A DNA stretch of 64,000 bases from Bacillus cereus group sp. RP43 (GCF_040459645.1 NZ_JARVHQ010000001.1:1426001-1490000), one strand, 5' to 3'; positions 38,909 through 49,008 are shown, counted from the first letter of the stretch. Notes: generated from the letters alone by a model not told the origin. Program-made: numbers and translations.

Positions 38909-40000
38909 ATGAAGAAAACGCCTGATTTTATTCTCATCATCGTTACACTTACGTTGTTAACAATCGGAATGATTATGGTTTATAGTGCGAGTGCGGTTTG
39001 GGCCTCTTATAAAATGGGGGATTCATTCTTTTTTGCAAAAAGACAATTGTTATTTGCAAGTCTTGGGGTAGTAGCTATGTTTTTTCTCATGAAAATTGAT
39101 TATTGGGTGTGGCGTACGTATTCAAAAGTAATTTTACTAGTTTGTTTCGTTCTGCTTATTCTCGTTCTTATTCCTGGAGTAGGTCTCGTTCGTGGGGGAG
39201 CGCGAAGTTGGATTGGAATCGGAGCATTTTCTATCCAACCGTCAGAGTTTATGAAATTCGCGATGATTATTTTCTTAGCAAAATTTTTAGCGGAACGACA
39301 AAAATTAATTACCTCGTTTAAACGTGGTTTGCTACCGGCTCTTAGTTTTGTCTTTCTTGCTTTTGGGATGATTATGTTACAACCAGATCTTGGTACGGGA
39401 ACGGTAATGGTTGGGACATGTATTATTATGATATTCATTTCGGGAGCAAGGGTTTTTCACTTTGCAATGTTTGGTTTGCTTGGTGCAGCGGGATTTGTAG
39501 GGTTAATTGCATCAGCACCGTATCGAATGAAACGCATCACATCATATTTAGATCCATGGTCGGATCCGCTCGGAAGTGGATTTCAAATTATCCAATCGTT
39601 ACTCGCAATTGGACCTGGTAGTTTATTTGGGCTTGGACTTGGACAAAGTAGACAAAAATTTCTTTATTTACCTGAACCACAAACAGACTTTATATTTGCG
39701 ATCTTATCCGAGGAATTAGGTTTTATTGGTGGTTCATTTGTGTTATTATTATTTAGTCTATTATTATGGCGCGGGGTTCGTATAGCATTAGGAGCGCCAG
39801 ATTTATATGGTACGTTTTTAGCAGTAGGTATTGTGGCGATGATTGCGATTCAAGTAATGATTAATGTTGGTGTTGTAACAGGACTGATGCCTGTTACGGG
39901 TATTACTTTGCCGTTTTTAAGTTATGGTGGATCAAGTTTGACCTTAATGTTAATGGCAGTAGGTGTATTATTGAATATAAGTCGCCATTCTCGCTATTAA
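38909..40000 (+). CDS. spoVE: SEDS family protein SpoVE
   Basis: A 363-residue, ten-helix SEDS glycosyltransferase. QPDLGT (158-163), FLYLPEPQTDFIF with the predicted catalytic Asp near 260, and TLPFLSYGGSS are present. The location between murD and murG is that of spoVE, the sporulation cortex polymerase partner of SpoVD; vegetative FtsW is at 1029. ATG 38909 has AGAGGTGGTG about ten bases upstream. A genome without a second copy could use it as FtsW, but here both exist. Confidence 0.9.
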   Translation: MKKTPDFILIIVTLTLLTIGMIMVYSASAVWASYKMGDSFFFAKRQLLFASLGVVAMFFLMKIDYWVWRTYSKVILLVCFVLLILVLIPGVGLVRGGARSWIGIGAFSIQPSEFMKFAMIIFLAKFLAERQKLITSFKRGLLPALSFVFLAFGMIMLQPDLGTGTVMVGTCIIMIFISGARVFHFAMFGLLGAAGFVGLIASAPYRMKRITSYLDPWSDPLGSGFQIIQSLLAIGPGSLFGLGLGQSRQKFLYLPEPQTDFIFAILSEELGFIGGSFVLLLFSLLLWRGVRIALGAPDLYGTFLAVGIVAMIAIQVMINVGVVTGLMPVTGITLPFLSYGGSSLTLMLMAVGVLLNISRHSRY

Positions 40001-40025
40001 ACCCTGTTTAAAAGACAGGGTTTTT
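39999..40025 (+). terminator. Terminator after spoVE
   Basis: AAACCCTGT and ACAGGGTTT with loop TTAAAAG, followed by T residues; it overlaps the last base region of spoVE. Confidence 0.82.
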
Positions 40026-40102
40026 CGTGTGTGTGTGAAAATACAATATGTATATAGAAATAAATACGATTGAATAAGAACAGGGAAGTGGAGGAATCAG
40101 TA

Positions 40103-41197
40103 GTGCGAGTATTAGTAAGTGGTGGGGGTACTGGAGGACATATTTATCCAGCTCTTGCTTTAATTAGAGAAATAAAAAAACTAAATCCAGAAGCAAGGTT
40201 TTTATACATTGGTACAGAGAATGGATTAGAGAGTACCATCGTACCGAAAGCCGGTATTCCGTTCCAATCTATTGTTATAAGTGGATTTAAACGAAAAATA
40301 TCTCTTGATAATGTAAAAACAGTAATGCGTTTCCTAAAAGGTGTTCAAGATAGTAAACGATATATTCGTCGTTTTAACCCTGATATTGTGATTGGTACGG
40401 GTGGATACGTATGTGGGCCAGTTGTATATGCTGCGGCTAAATTAGGTATTCCGACTATTGTACATGAACAAAATAGTGTACCTGGTGTAACGAATAAATT
40501 TTTAAGTCGTTATGTCGATAAAGTTGCAGTTTGCTTTGAAGCAGCTGCAGAACATTTCCCACAGTCAAAAGTGATTATGACAGGTAATCCACGTGCATCA
40601 GAAGTAATGGACCAAAATGGAATGAAAGGAAAACGTTCGGTAGGACTATCCCTTTCTAAAAAATCCGTGCTTATTTTTGGTGGGAGTCGCGGGGCTAGAC
40701 CGATTAACGATGCTTTTGTAGAAGCGATTGAACAATTTGGGAATAAAAGTTACGAAGTATTATATGTAACAGGCGAAGTACATTATGATAAAGTTATGGA
40801 AGCCGTGAAACAAAAAGGGAATCCGAATAATGTTATTATTAAACCTTTTATTCATAATATGCCAGAGGTACTGACTGGTGTAGATCTTGTTGTTTCAAGA
40901 GCAGGGGCTACAACGCTTGCAGAATTAACAGCGTTAGGAAAGCCAAGTGTATTAATTCCAAGTCCGTATGTAACAAATAACCATCAAGAAAAAAATGCAC
41001 GATCAGTTGTTGATAAAGGAGCAGCTAAAATGCTACTTGAAAAAGATTTAACATCTGAAACGCTTATTCGTGACATTGATGAGATTTTATTGGATACACA
41101 AACATTACAAAATATGAAACTGGCTACTAAGCAACTTGGTATTCCAGATGCAGCAAATAAGCTATATGAAGTAATGAACAAGCTTATTAAAAAATAA
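40103..41197 (+). CDS. murG: UDP-GlcNAc:lipid I N-acetylglucosaminyltransferase MurG
   Basis: A 364-residue peripheral membrane GT-B glycosyltransferase making lipid II. G-loop [17 protein letters not shown] (about 5-21), second G-loop [11 protein letters not shown], and [21 protein letters not shown] for UDP-GlcNAc binding. GTG 40103 follows GGAGGAA; the in-frame start at 40070 has no site. The product starts [13 protein letters not shown], the usual family N-terminus. Confidence 0.96.
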   Translation: MRVLVSGGGTGGHIYPALALIREIKKLNPEARFLYIGTENGLESTIVPKAGIPFQSIVISGFKRKISLDNVKTVMRFLKGVQDSKRYIRRFNPDIVIGTGGYVCGPVVYAAAKLGIPTIVHEQNSVPGVTNKFLSRYVDKVAVCFEAAAEHFPQSKVIMTGNPRASEVMDQNGMKGKRSVGLSLSKKSVLIFGGSRGARPINDAFVEAIEQFGNKSYEVLYVTGEVHYDKVMEAVKQKGNPNNVIIKPFIHNMPEVLTGVDLVVSRAGATTLAELTALGKPSVLIPSPYVTNNHQEKNARSVVDKGAAKMLLEKDLTSETLIRDIDEILLDTQTLQNMKLATKQLGIPDAANKLYEVMNKLIKK

Positions 41198-41258
41198 CAT
41201 TAGGTGAACGCCCTGCATATTACTGTAATAAGGAGACTTAATATGGGGGAGATTGTCT

Positions 41259-42164
41259 ATGGAACAATTAGTAAAAGAGCTTTTAGAAGCCAATGTTGGC
41301 CGTGTGTTAGTTAATGAACCGTTAGCGCGTTACACGACTATGAAAATAGGCGGACCAGCTGATATTTTAATTGTGCCAAAGCATGTTGCTGGTATTGAGA
41401 AGACGCTAGAGTTAGTAAAGAAGTACAAGACAGGGTGGACTGCAATTGGTCGTGGTTCAAATCTTCTCGTATCTGATCGAGGTATAGAAGGTGTGGTTAT
41501 TCGTTTAGGAGAAGGATTAGACCACTTAGAAGTCGAAAAACATAGAGTAAGAGTTGGTGCTGGATATCCCCTTATTAAATTGTCAACTTTACTTAGTCGA
41601 CAGGGATTAGCTGGCTTGGAATTTGCAAGTGGTATTCCAGGAAGTGTTGGCGGTGCGGTGTATATGAATGCAGGTGCTCATCAGTCAGATATATCGAGTA
41701 TATTAACGAAAGCTTGTATTTTGTTTGAAAATGGAACAATTAATTGGTTGACGAATACCGAAATGGGGTTTTCTTATCGTACATCTGTATTGCAAATGAA
41801 ACGCCCTGGTATTGTTTTAGAAGCTGAATTCCAATTGGAGGTAGGCGAACGCGAGGAAATTGTAAGAAGCATGCAAAAGAATAAAGAGTATCGCCGTGAA
41901 ACGCAGCCTTGGAATCATCCTTGTGCAGGAAGTATATTTCGAAATCCAGCCCCATATTTTGCAGGAGATTTAATAGAAAAAGCAGGGCTTCGTGGCTATA
42001 AAATAGGTGGAGCTCAAATTTCTGAAATGCATGGGAATTTTATTGTTAATACTGGTGTGGCTTCAGCGCAAGATGTATTAGACTTGATCGCATTGATAAA
42101 GCGTACAATTAAGGATAAATTTGGTGTCGATATGCATACAGAAGTAGAAATAATTGGAAGATAA
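41259..42164 (+). CDS. murB: UDP-N-acetylenolpyruvoylglucosamine reductase MurB
   Basis: A 301-residue FAD enzyme reducing UDP-GlcNAc-enolpyruvate to UDP-MurNAc. [56 protein letters not shown] and [10 protein letters not shown] (catalytic Ser) are the type II/III MurB motifs. ATG 41259 has GGGGGAG seven bases upstream; the TTG at 41253 is too close. Followed by a strong hairpin. Confidence 0.95.
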   Translation: MEQLVKELLEANVGRVLVNEPLARYTTMKIGGPADILIVPKHVAGIEKTLELVKKYKTGWTAIGRGSNLLVSDRGIEGVVIRLGEGLDHLEVEKHRVRVGAGYPLIKLSTLLSRQGLAGLEFASGIPGSVGGAVYMNAGAHQSDISSILTKACILFENGTINWLTNTEMGFSYRTSVLQMKRPGIVLEAEFQLEVGEREEIVRSMQKNKEYRRETQPWNHPCAGSIFRNPAPYFAGDLIEKAGLRGYKIGGAQISEMHGNFIVNTGVASAQDVLDLIALIKRTIKDKFGVDMHTEVEIIGR

Positions 42165-42210
42165 CGCTTGTTCGTTCCGCTCATTATCATTTATGTTATA
42201 ATAAGAAGAT

Positions 42211-42242
42211 AAGAACGGCATGAGGAACATGCCGTTCTTTAT
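42211..42242 (+). terminator. Terminator after murB
   Basis: AAGAACGGCATG and CATGCCGTTCTT, a perfect 12-bp stem with an AGGAA loop, followed by TTTATGTT. A TATAAT at 42197-42202 just before it has no clear -35. Confidence 0.78.
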
Positions 42243-42262
42243 GTTACATAGGGGGATCGTAC

Positions 42263-43033
42263 ATGAAAAATAGTAAAGTGATTAAACTACAAGATCGTGT
42301 ACCAAAATTAAAGAATCAAAAGAAAAAGAATAAGAAACCTGTTAATCATAGGTTGATTTTATACATATCGATTTTATTTTTATTAGTACTCTTTTTAATT
42401 TATTTTCGGTCTCCGCTTAGTAATATAAAAAAGATAAGTGTGTTTGGAAATCATTATATGACAGATGAACAAGTTATGAAGGAATCAGGTGTGACATATG
42501 ATACGAGTTATTTCCGAGTAACAGCACATAAAGCAGAAGAAAACTTAACGAAACGAAAAGAAATTAAAGCGGTAAATGTAAAAAAACGTTTCCCAAACAA
42601 AATTGATGTTCATATCGAAGAATATTTAACAATTGGCTATATAAACAAAGATGGGAAATTACAACCGTTATTAGAAAATGGGAAAACACTCGATGTACTT
42701 CCGAATGGAAAACTTCCAGTTGCAGCACCAATTTTTGAACCGTTTAAAGAGGAAAAAATGAAGGAATTAATTGCAGAACTAGAAAAATTAACGCCGACTA
42801 TTTTAAGGTCTATTTCTGAAATTCGTTATACACCAACGAACGCAAATGAAGATCATCTTACTTTATATATGAATGAAGGATATGAAGTGAGCACCACTAT
42901 TCAAAATTTCGCAAAGCGAATGGAAGCTTATCCACTTATTTTAAAAACAATTGAACCTGGCAAGAAGGTTTTAATTGACTTAGAAGTGGGTGCATATACG
43001 AAGGAACTAGGTGCTGAAGAAAAGAAAGAATAG
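42263..43033 (+). CDS. divIB: Cell division protein DivIB (FtsQ family)
   Basis: A 256-residue bitopic protein: very basic N-terminus (VPKLKNQKKKNKKPVNH), one membrane segment (about 32-50), a POTRA domain (ISVFGNHYMTDEQVMKESG) and a beta domain. It stabilises FtsL/DivIC at the septum. GGGGGATC precedes ATG 42263. In B. subtilis ylxW, ylxX and sbp follow; none is present here. Confidence 0.93.
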   Translation: MKNSKVIKLQDRVPKLKNQKKKNKKPVNHRLILYISILFLLVLFLIYFRSPLSNIKKISVFGNHYMTDEQVMKESGVTYDTSYFRVTAHKAEENLTKRKEIKAVNVKKRFPNKIDVHIEEYLTIGYINKDGKLQPLLENGKTLDVLPNGKLPVAAPIFEPFKEEKMKELIAELEKLTPTILRSISEIRYTPTNANEDHLTLYMNEGYEVSTTIQNFAKRMEAYPLILKTIEPGKKVLIDLEVGAYTKELGAEEKKE

Positions 43034-43434
43034 AATGATAGTTTTTACTGCGTCATTACGTATGAAATAAAACAAACGTTCTTTTATATGGATGCTAATT
43101 TGCAAGAATGCTTAATTTGATGAAAAAAATGTAAATTTTCTTAGATTCATACTAGGATTGGTACAAGTTTCACTTTTCTACAAGTACATCTTAGTGTAGA
43201 CTTATACTTGGCGGTAATCTTTACACTTGAAATATAATTATTTCAAGATAAAGCAGTTATTCACAGGTTACTGCGATATTCTTAAATGAATGTTAAATAA
43301 AAATAAGAAAAATATAGGGTTAAAAAAGGGAAACGTATAAAGACGTTGAATATTTTTCTTATAAATAGTAAAGTTGCGATTGTTGTTCCATATATTGAGT
43401 TGTATGGTATAAATAAAGAAGGAGGTGCCAAAGA
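43034..43434 (+). promoter_or_regulatory. ftsA upstream region with a sigma-H-like promoter
   Basis: 401 bases without a gene. AAAGGGAAA (43325-43333), 11 bases, then GTTGAATAT (43345-43353) fits the sigma-H consensus RnAGGAwww / RnnGAATww with one mismatch, and lies 80 bases before ftsA. B. subtilis ftsAZ has a sigma-H promoter, which supports this. TATAAT near 43226 has only weak -35 candidates. Nothing else was assigned. Confidence 0.55.
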
Positions 43435-44736
43435 ATGAACAGCAATGAAATATATGTTAGTCTTGACATCGGTACATCCAATGTTAAAGTCATCATTGGT
43501 GAAATGGTTAATGATAGCTTAAACATTATTGGTGTTGGAAACGTAAAATCAAATGGTTTGAAGAAGGGATCGATAGTTGATATAGATGAAACTGTTCGAT
43601 CAATTAAAAAAGCAATTGAACAGGCTGAGCGCATGGTGGGTATCCACATTGAGCAAGTTGTAGTAGGTGTCAATGCAAACCAGGTACAGTTGCTCCCGTG
43701 TCACGGAGTAGTTGCTGTTTCAAATGAAGATCGTGAAATCGGGAATGAAGATGTCTTACGCGTTCTAGATGCAGCGCAAGTTGTGTCAATTGCTCCTGAA
43801 CGTGAATTTATTGATGTGGTACCTCGACAGTTCATTGTAGACGGTCTTGACGAGATTAACGATCCACGCGGGATGATCGGTGTAAGATTAGAAATGGAAG
43901 GTACACTTATTACAGGCTCGAGAACTTTACTACATAACCTACTTCGTTGTGTAGAAAAAGCAGGTCTTGAAATTGTTGATATTTGTCTGCAACCTTTAGC
44001 GGCAGCGACAGTTGCGTTATCTTCGGATGAAAGACATAGAGGGGTAGCCCTTGTTGATATGGGTGGAGGATCTACAACCTTATCTATTTTTAAAGATGGA
44101 GAGTTGCAAGCAACGAGCGTATTGCCATTAGGTGGAGATCATATAACGAAGGATATAGCGATTGGGCTGAAAACTTCAACAGAAAATGCAGATCAAATTA
44201 AGCTGAAATATGGACATGCTTTTTATGATACAGCATCTGAAGAAGAGATGTTCACGGTTCCTATTATGGGAAGCGATCAAACAGAACAATATTCTCAGTT
44301 GGAATTATCGGATATAATAGAGGCTCGTGTAGAGGAAATTTTAATGTTTGTTCAAGATGAAGTGCGTAAGTTAGGAGTAAAGCAAGTAGCTTCTGGATAT
44401 GTACTAACTGGTGGAATAGCTTCTATGCCAGGTATTCTTGATCTTGCATACGATATTTTACATGAAAATGTTCGTATAGCAACTCCTGATTATATTGGTG
44501 TGCGTGAGCCTCAATATACAAGTGGAGTTGGATTAATTAAACATTCTTATCAAAAAGCTAAATTACGTGGGAAAAATGTGCAGGAAAAGCAAGAACATTT
44601 TGAAACAGTACCAGCACCAATGCCGGTACAACAGCAACCTGCGAAACAAAAAACTCGTAATCAAAACAATACTAATCAAAATGATGACCGCATGATGTCA
44701 AAAGTAAAACGTGTATTCCGTTATTTATGGGATTAA
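43435..44736 (+). CDS. ftsA: Cell division protein FtsA
   Basis: A 433-residue actin-like ATPase that tethers FtsZ to the membrane. VSLDIGTSNVKVIIGE (phosphate 1), ALVDMGGGSTTLSIF (phosphate 2) and VLTGGIASMPGILDLA (adenosine) are intact. A Gln/Asn-rich linker (about 385-415) leads to the C-terminal amphipathic helix SKVKRVFRYLWD. AAGGAGGTG lies before the ATG. Co-transcribed with ftsZ, 39 bases downstream. Confidence 0.96.
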   Translation: MNSNEIYVSLDIGTSNVKVIIGEMVNDSLNIIGVGNVKSNGLKKGSIVDIDETVRSIKKAIEQAERMVGIHIEQVVVGVNANQVQLLPCHGVVAVSNEDREIGNEDVLRVLDAAQVVSIAPEREFIDVVPRQFIVDGLDEINDPRGMIGVRLEMEGTLITGSRTLLHNLLRCVEKAGLEIVDICLQPLAAATVALSSDERHRGVALVDMGGGSTTLSIFKDGELQATSVLPLGGDHITKDIAIGLKTSTENADQIKLKYGHAFYDTASEEEMFTVPIMGSDQTEQYSQLELSDIIEARVEEILMFVQDEVRKLGVKQVASGYVLTGGIASMPGILDLAYDILHENVRIATPDYIGVREPQYTSGVGLIKHSYQKAKLRGKNVQEKQEHFETVPAPMPVQQQPAKQKTRNQNNTNQNDDRMMSKVKRVFRYLWD

Positions 44737-44775
44737 AATTGGACACGAAAAATGAGGTTCTAGGGGGATTTCGAC

Positions 44776-45930
44776 ATGTTAGAGTTTGATACTACTCAAG
44801 ATCAATTAGCGAATATAAAAGTTATCGGTGTCGGCGGTGGCGGAAACAATGCTGTAAACCGTATGATTGAACACGGTGTACAAGGTGTAGACTTTATCGC
44901 TGTGAATACTGATGCACAAGCATTAAATCTATCAAAAGCTGAAACGAAAATGCAAATTGGTGGAAAATTAACGCGTGGACTTGGTGCAGGCGCAAACCCT
45001 GAAGTAGGGAAAAAAGCTGCAGAAGAAAGTAAAGAACAGATTCAAGAAGCGCTTCGTGGCGCGGATATGGTCTTCGTAACTGCTGGTATGGGCGGCGGAA
45101 CTGGAACTGGTGCAGCTCCAGTTGTTGCTCAAGTTGCAAAAGAACTAGGCGCGTTAACAGTTGGTGTTGTAACACGTCCATTTACATTTGAAGGGCGTAA
45201 ACGTGCAACTCAAGCTGCATCTGGTATTGCGTCATTTAAAGAAAATGTAGATACACTTATTGTAATTCCAAATGATCGCTTATTAGAGATTGTTGATAAA
45301 AATACGCCAATGTTAGAAGCGTTCCGTGAAGCAGATAACGTATTACGTCAAGGTGTTCAAGGTATTTCTGATTTAATTGCTACACCAGGTCTAATTAACT
45401 TAGACTTTGCAGACGTAAAAACAATTATGTCTAATAGAGGTTCTGCTTTAATGGGTATCGGTTCTGGTAATGGTGAAAACCGTGCTGCCGAAGCTGCGAA
45501 AAAAGCGATTTCTAGTCCATTACTAGAAACATCTATTGATGGAGCTCAAGGTGTTATTATGAACATTACGGGCGGCGCAAACTTAAGTTTATATGAAGTA
45601 CAAGAAGCAGCAGATATTGTAGCTTCAGCTTCGGATCCAGAAGTAAATATGATCTTCGGTTCTGTTATTAATGAAGGATTAAAAGATGATATAGTTGTCA
45701 CTGTAATTGCAACTGGTTTTGATGATAGTGCTTCGACGCAGCCACCAAAACCAATTATCCGTCCGACTGCGAATCACACGCAACAGCAACAACAGCCAGT
45801 AGCTCAACCTTCAAAACAACGTGAAGTTAAGCGTGAAATGAAACGTGAAGAGCCGGTTGTGCATGATCGTCATACAGATTCAGATGACATCGATATTCCA
45901 GCATTCTTACGTAACCGTCGTAGACGATAA
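44776..45930 (+). CDS. ftsZ: Cell division protein FtsZ
   Basis: A 384-residue tubulin-like GTPase forming the Z ring. Tubulin signature GGGTGTG at about 107-113, NxD-type NTDAQAL (about 44-50) and the T7 loop [12 protein letters not shown] Gln-rich variable linker (about 320-360) ends in the conserved C-terminal peptide [14 protein letters not shown], which binds FtsA, SepF and others. TAGGGGGATT precedes ATG 44776. Followed by two terminators in tandem. Confidence 0.98.
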   Translation: MLEFDTTQDQLANIKVIGVGGGGNNAVNRMIEHGVQGVDFIAVNTDAQALNLSKAETKMQIGGKLTRGLGAGANPEVGKKAAEESKEQIQEALRGADMVFVTAGMGGGTGTGAAPVVAQVAKELGALTVGVVTRPFTFEGRKRATQAASGIASFKENVDTLIVIPNDRLLEIVDKNTPMLEAFREADNVLRQGVQGISDLIATPGLINLDFADVKTIMSNRGSALMGIGSGNGENRAAEAAKKAISSPLLETSIDGAQGVIMNITGGANLSLYEVQEAADIVASASDPEVNMIFGSVINEGLKDDIVVTVIATGFDDSASTQPPKPIIRPTANHTQQQQQPVAQPSKQREVKREMKREEPVVHDRHTDSDDIDIPAFLRNRRRR

Positions 45931-45933
45931 AAG

Positions 45934-45960
45934 AAAAGGAGCTTTCATGCTCCTTTTTTT
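45934..45960 (+). terminator. Terminator 1 after ftsZ
   Basis: AAAAGGAGC and GCTCCTTTT, loop TTTCAT, T run following. Confidence 0.88.
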
Positions 45961-45973
45961 GTTGTCTAAATGG

Positions 45974-46001
45974 AAAAGATCTGCTAAGCAGATCTTTTTT
46001 T
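45974..46001 (+). terminator. Terminator 2 after ftsZ
   Basis: AAAAGATCTGC and GCAGATCTTTT, loop TAA, T run following. A second, independent terminator 14 bases after the first suggests strong insulation of spoIIG from the highly expressed ftsZ. Confidence 0.85.
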
Positions 46002-46052
46002 ATTTTGCATATGGAGAGTCCAGTCCTACTTTTAAGCGATAAGCTGTGATAG

Positions 46053-46185
46053 ATAAAATGAAACTTTAATTAGTCGGGGGTGTTCATCCAAAAATGATGG
46101 TTAGCCCGACGCCCACTTAACTTCTGTACTTTTTTATAACTGAATTTTGAAGAGGGGTCTTACTGCCCGCAAATAGCAAGATAAA
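46053..46185 (+). repeat. bcr1-like B. cereus-group repeat, copy 2
   Basis: 133 bases flanked by perfect ATAAA direct repeats (46053-46057 and 46181-46185). Inside are ATGAAACTTTAATTAGTCGG, CCCACTTAACTTCTGTACTT, CTGAATTTTGAAGAGGGG and TACTGCCCGCAAATAGCAAG, which align with copies 1 and 3. It lies between ftsZ and spoIIGA, where B. subtilis carries bpr. Confidence 0.78.
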
Positions 46186-46319
46186 CTTTGTATATGTATA
46201 ATTCAATTATTATGTATATAAGTAAGGGATTTATATTATTCTATGAAAAATACACTTTTATTTTTTACCGACAGATTATGTCTAGAAATCACAAAATAAC
46301 AAAAAAACCCCTCCACCAA

Positions 46320-46353
46320 TTGACACACTTTCCTATTGGATATGCATTATACT
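46320..46353 (+). promoter_or_regulatory. spoIIG promoter, Spo0A-dependent type with 22-bp spacer
   Basis: TTGACA (46320-46325) and TATACT (46348-46353) are near-consensus sigma-A boxes but 22 bases apart. That is exactly the unusual spacing of the Spo0A~P-activated B. subtilis spoIIG promoter. A Spo0A-box-like TGTCAAT (reverse strand) overlaps the -35, and CCGACA at 46268-46273 is a weaker upstream match. The -10 lies about 30 bases before the spoIIGA start. Confidence 0.75.
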
Positions 46354-46383
46354 AGTCTCAACTTAAAAAAAGAGGTGAATTGT

Positions 46384-47301
46384 TTGGTTGTTTACGCCGA
46401 CATTGTTTGGTTGTTAAACGCCTGCATTGATTTTCTTTTACTTTTATTAACAGCCACCGTGTTAAAAAAGAGAATCAAAAGATGGAGGCTTGTGTTAGGG
46501 GCATTTATAGGTTCAACTATTGTTATTTTCGCCTTTACGCCTTTTGCTTCTATGATGACACATCCAATTATGAAACTATTGTACTCGTTACTTATTGTGT
46601 ATACAGCATTTGGGTTTTCGACATTTAGAAATTATACACAAACTGTTTTTACTTTCTATTTTGTAACCTTTATGGTTGGTGGAGGATTAATTGGAACGCA
46701 TTACTTTTTGCAAACGAACGAAATGGTAAATGGATTAGTTCAATCTAAATCAGTTTCTTACGGCGATCCAATTAGTTGGTTGTTTGTTATTTTTGGTTTT
46801 CCAGTAATTTATTATTTTTCTAAAAAGCGTATAGAAAGCGTAGAGGTCACAAAGATACACTATGATCAAATCGTGAAAGTGAAAATTCAATTAGCTGGAG
46901 AGGAACTAGAATTAGCAGGTCTAATTGATAGTGGGAACCAACTTTATGACCCGTTAACGAAAACACCCGTTATGATTATGCATATTTCATCATTAGAACA
47001 TTGTTTGCCAGCTTGGTTAACAGAACAAATTTATTCCAAAACAGAAATTCCTCAAATACCAGAAAATGATTCTGGATGGGCGACGAAACTACGTTTAATT
47101 CCTTTCCGAGCAGTAGGAGTAGAGAACCAATTTTTATGGGCAATTAAGCCAGATTGTGTGCGAGTTTATCATGAAGGTAGTTCGGTTGTTGTAAACAAAG
47201 TACTGATTGGATTAAATACACAGCAATTATCTACCAATGGAGAGTATCAATGCATTGTACATCCGAAAATGTTGATTTCGCAAAAGATGGTAATTGCTTA
47301 A
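46384..47301 (+). CDS. spoIIGA: Sigma-E processing peptidase SpoIIGA
   Basis: A 305-residue membrane aspartic protease that removes the pro-sequence of sigma-E in the mother cell. Five N-terminal hydrophobic segments (first [19 protein letters not shown]) are followed by a cytoplasmic protease domain with the catalytic Asp in [21 protein letters not shown] choose TTG 46384, six bases after AGAGGTG, because its product aligns with B. subtilis MKIYLDVIWLLN; the ATG at 46336 lies within the promoter. Overlap or near-contact with sigE is typical of the spoIIG operon. Confidence 0.92.
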   Translation: MVVYADIVWLLNACIDFLLLLLTATVLKKRIKRWRLVLGAFIGSTIVIFAFTPFASMMTHPIMKLLYSLLIVYTAFGFSTFRNYTQTVFTFYFVTFMVGGGLIGTHYFLQTNEMVNGLVQSKSVSYGDPISWLFVIFGFPVIYYFSKKRIESVEVTKIHYDQIVKVKIQLAGEELELAGLIDSGNQLYDPLTKTPVMIMHISSLEHCLPAWLTEQIYSKTEIPQIPENDSGWATKLRLIPFRAVGVENQFLWAIKPDCVRVYHEGSSVVVNKVLIGLNTQQLSTNGEYQCIVHPKMLISQKMVIA

Positions 47302-47320
47302 TTATGAGAGGCGGGATAAT

Positions 47321-48040
47321 ATGGTGAAATTTAAATTTTATTTGGTATACCTTTGGTATAAAGTATTGCTGAAATTAGGAATTAAGACCGATGAAATTTA
47401 TTATATTGGCGGAAGTGAAGCGTTGCCACCGCCGTTAACGAAAGAAGAAGAGGCAGTTCTTTTAAATAAATTACCAAATGGAGATCAAGCTGCGAGGTCG
47501 ATGCTTATTGAACGTAACCTACGGCTTGTTGTATATATAGCAAGAAAATTTGAAAATACAGGGATCAATATTGAGGATTTGATTAGTATAGGAACAATTG
47601 GTCTTATTAAGGCAGTGAACACATTTAATCCAGAAAAGAAAATTAAATTAGCAACATATGCATCTCGTTGTATAGAAAATGAAATTTTAATGCATTTGCG
47701 TCGAAATAATAAAAATCGTTCGGAAGTTTCTTTTGATGAACCGCTTAACATTGATTGGGACGGAAATGAACTGTTATTATCAGATGTTTTAGGTACAGAT
47801 GATGACATTATTACAAAAGATTTAGAAGCTACTGTAGATCGTCATCTTTTAATGAAAGCATTGCATCAATTAAACGATCGTGAGAAACAAATTATGGAGC
47901 TTCGGTTTGGACTCGCTGGTGGCGAAGAGAAGACACAAAAAGATGTGGCTGATATGCTTGGAATTTCACAGTCTTATATTTCTCGTTTGGAAAAAAGAAT
48001 TATAAAAAGATTACGAAAAGAATTTAATAAAATGGTGTGA
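47321..48040 (+). CDS. sigE: RNA polymerase sporulation sigma factor SigE (pro-sigma-E)
   Basis: A 239-residue sigma-70 family factor governing early mother-cell transcription. The N-terminal pro-sequence (about 27 residues, [20 protein letters not shown]) is the SpoIIGA target. Region 2 ([30 protein letters not shown]) and region 4 helix-turn-helix ([22 protein letters not shown]) are complete. ATG 47321 follows AGAGGCGGG. An in-frame start at 47294 overlaps spoIIGA and lacks a site. Confidence 0.97.
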   Translation: MVKFKFYLVYLWYKVLLKLGIKTDEIYYIGGSEALPPPLTKEEEAVLLNKLPNGDQAARSMLIERNLRLVVYIARKFENTGINIEDLISIGTIGLIKAVNTFNPEKKIKLATYASRCIENEILMHLRRNNKNRSEVSFDEPLNIDWDGNELLLSDVLGTDDDIITKDLEATVDRHLLMKALHQLNDREKQIMELRFGLAGGEEKTQKDVADMLGISQSYISRLEKRIIKRLRKEFNKMV

Positions 48041-48042
48041 AG

Positions 48043-48084
48043 AATAAGACCAGTCGGTATCTAGACTGGTCTTATTCTCTTTTT
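48043..48084 (+). terminator. Terminator between sigE and sigG
   Basis: AATAAGACCAGTC and GACTGGTCTTATT, a perfect 13-bp stem with an 8-base loop, then CTCTTTTTG. It should limit sigma-E-operon read-through into sigG. Confidence 0.82.
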
Positions 48085-48132
48085 GTGCATTAGGAAATAT
48101 GATGTTTGTGAAAAACGATGGGAAAACCGTAT

Positions 48133-48161
48133 GCATAAAATCCCCTTCAAAGGAAATACTT
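48133..48161 (+). promoter_or_regulatory. Candidate sigma-F/sigma-G promoter of sigG
   Basis: GCATA (48133-48137), 14 bases, then GGAAATACTT (48152-48161) fits the forespore sigma-F consensus GyATA / GGnnAnAhTr except the last base. It lies 37 bases before the sigG start. spoIIIG is sigma-F and sigma-G dependent in B. subtilis. Confidence 0.6.
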
Positions 48162-48197
48162 TACACTGTACAGCAACTCCCGATAGGAGGGAACACT

Positions 48198-48977
48198 TTG
48201 ACGAGAAACAAAGTAGAAATTTGCGGTGTTGATACAGCTAAACTTCCAGTACTAAAAAATGAAGAGATGCGTAAATTATTTCGTGAAATGCAAAGTGGAG
48301 AGATAAGCGCCAGAGAGAAATTAGTGAATGGAAACTTACGTCTTGTACTGAGCGTCATCCAAAGATTTAATAACAGAGGAGAATATGTTGATGATTTATT
48401 TCAAGTTGGTTGCATTGGACTTATGAAATCCATTGATAACTTTGATTTAGGCCAAAATGTAAAATTTTCAACGTATGCTGTGCCGATGATTATTGGGGAA
48501 ATACGCAGATATTTGCGTGATAACAATCCAATTCGCGTATCTCGCTCATTACGAGATATTGCGTATAAAGCGTTGCAAGTAAGAGAAAAATTGATTGCTG
48601 AAAATTCAAAAGAACCAACAGCAATGGATATTGCCAAAGTTCTTGAAGTGACACATGAAGAAATTGTTTTTGCGTTAGATGCTATTCAAGACCCAGTTTC
48701 ATTATTTGAACCGATTTATAATGATGGAGGAGATCCTATCTTTGTTATGGATCAGTTAAGCGATGAAAAACAAAAGGACGAGCAGTGGGTTGAAGAACTA
48801 GCGTTGAAAGAAGGGATGAAGCGTTTAAATGATCGTGAGAAAATGATTATTCGAAAACGGTTCTTCCAAGGAAAGACACAGATGGAAGTTGCCGAAGAAA
48901 TTGGGATTTCTCAAGCACAAGTATCACGTTTGGAGAAGTCTGCTATTAAGCAAATGAATAAGACGATTCAAGGATAA
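48198..48977 (+). CDS. sigG: RNA polymerase sporulation sigma factor SigG
   Basis: A 259-residue late forespore sigma factor. I choose TTG 48198, seven bases after AGGAGG, because the product (L/M-TRNKVEICGVDTAKLPVLK) matches the B. subtilis N-terminus and length; an in-frame ATG at 48099 precedes the promoter. Region 2 (NRGEYVDDLFQVGCIGLMKS), region 3 and region 4 (TQMEVAEEIGISQAQVSRLE) are intact. CTCC at 48177-48180 can pair with the GGAG of the Shine-Dalgarno, possibly lowering translation. The TTG start may do the same. Confidence 0.97.
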   Translation: MTRNKVEICGVDTAKLPVLKNEEMRKLFREMQSGEISAREKLVNGNLRLVLSVIQRFNNRGEYVDDLFQVGCIGLMKSIDNFDLGQNVKFSTYAVPMIIGEIRRYLRDNNPIRVSRSLRDIAYKALQVREKLIAENSKEPTAMDIAKVLEVTHEEIVFALDAIQDPVSLFEPIYNDGGDPIFVMDQLSDEKQKDEQWVEELALKEGMKRLNDREKMIIRKRFFQGKTQMEVAEEIGISQAQVSRLEKSAIKQMNKTIQG

Positions 48978-49008
48978 GGTCCTCACCAGTTATGGTGAGG
49001 CCTTTTTT
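48976..49008 (+). terminator. Terminator after sigG
   Basis: CCTCACC and GGTGAGG, loop AGTTAT, flanked by AAGG/CCTT and a T run. Confidence 0.85.

Noticed and set aside
38902..38925. Seven-codon frame overlapping the spoVE start
   Set aside because: Too short, with no conservation argument; probably chance beside the spoVE ribosome site.
42168..42242. TATAAT at 42197 as a promoter for a short RNA ending in the murB terminator
   Set aside because: No -35 at usable spacing; a transcript of about 35 bases is unlikely.
44894..45181. Leu/Gln-rich minus-strand frame inside ftsZ
   Set aside because: Antisense mirror of conserved FtsZ codons.
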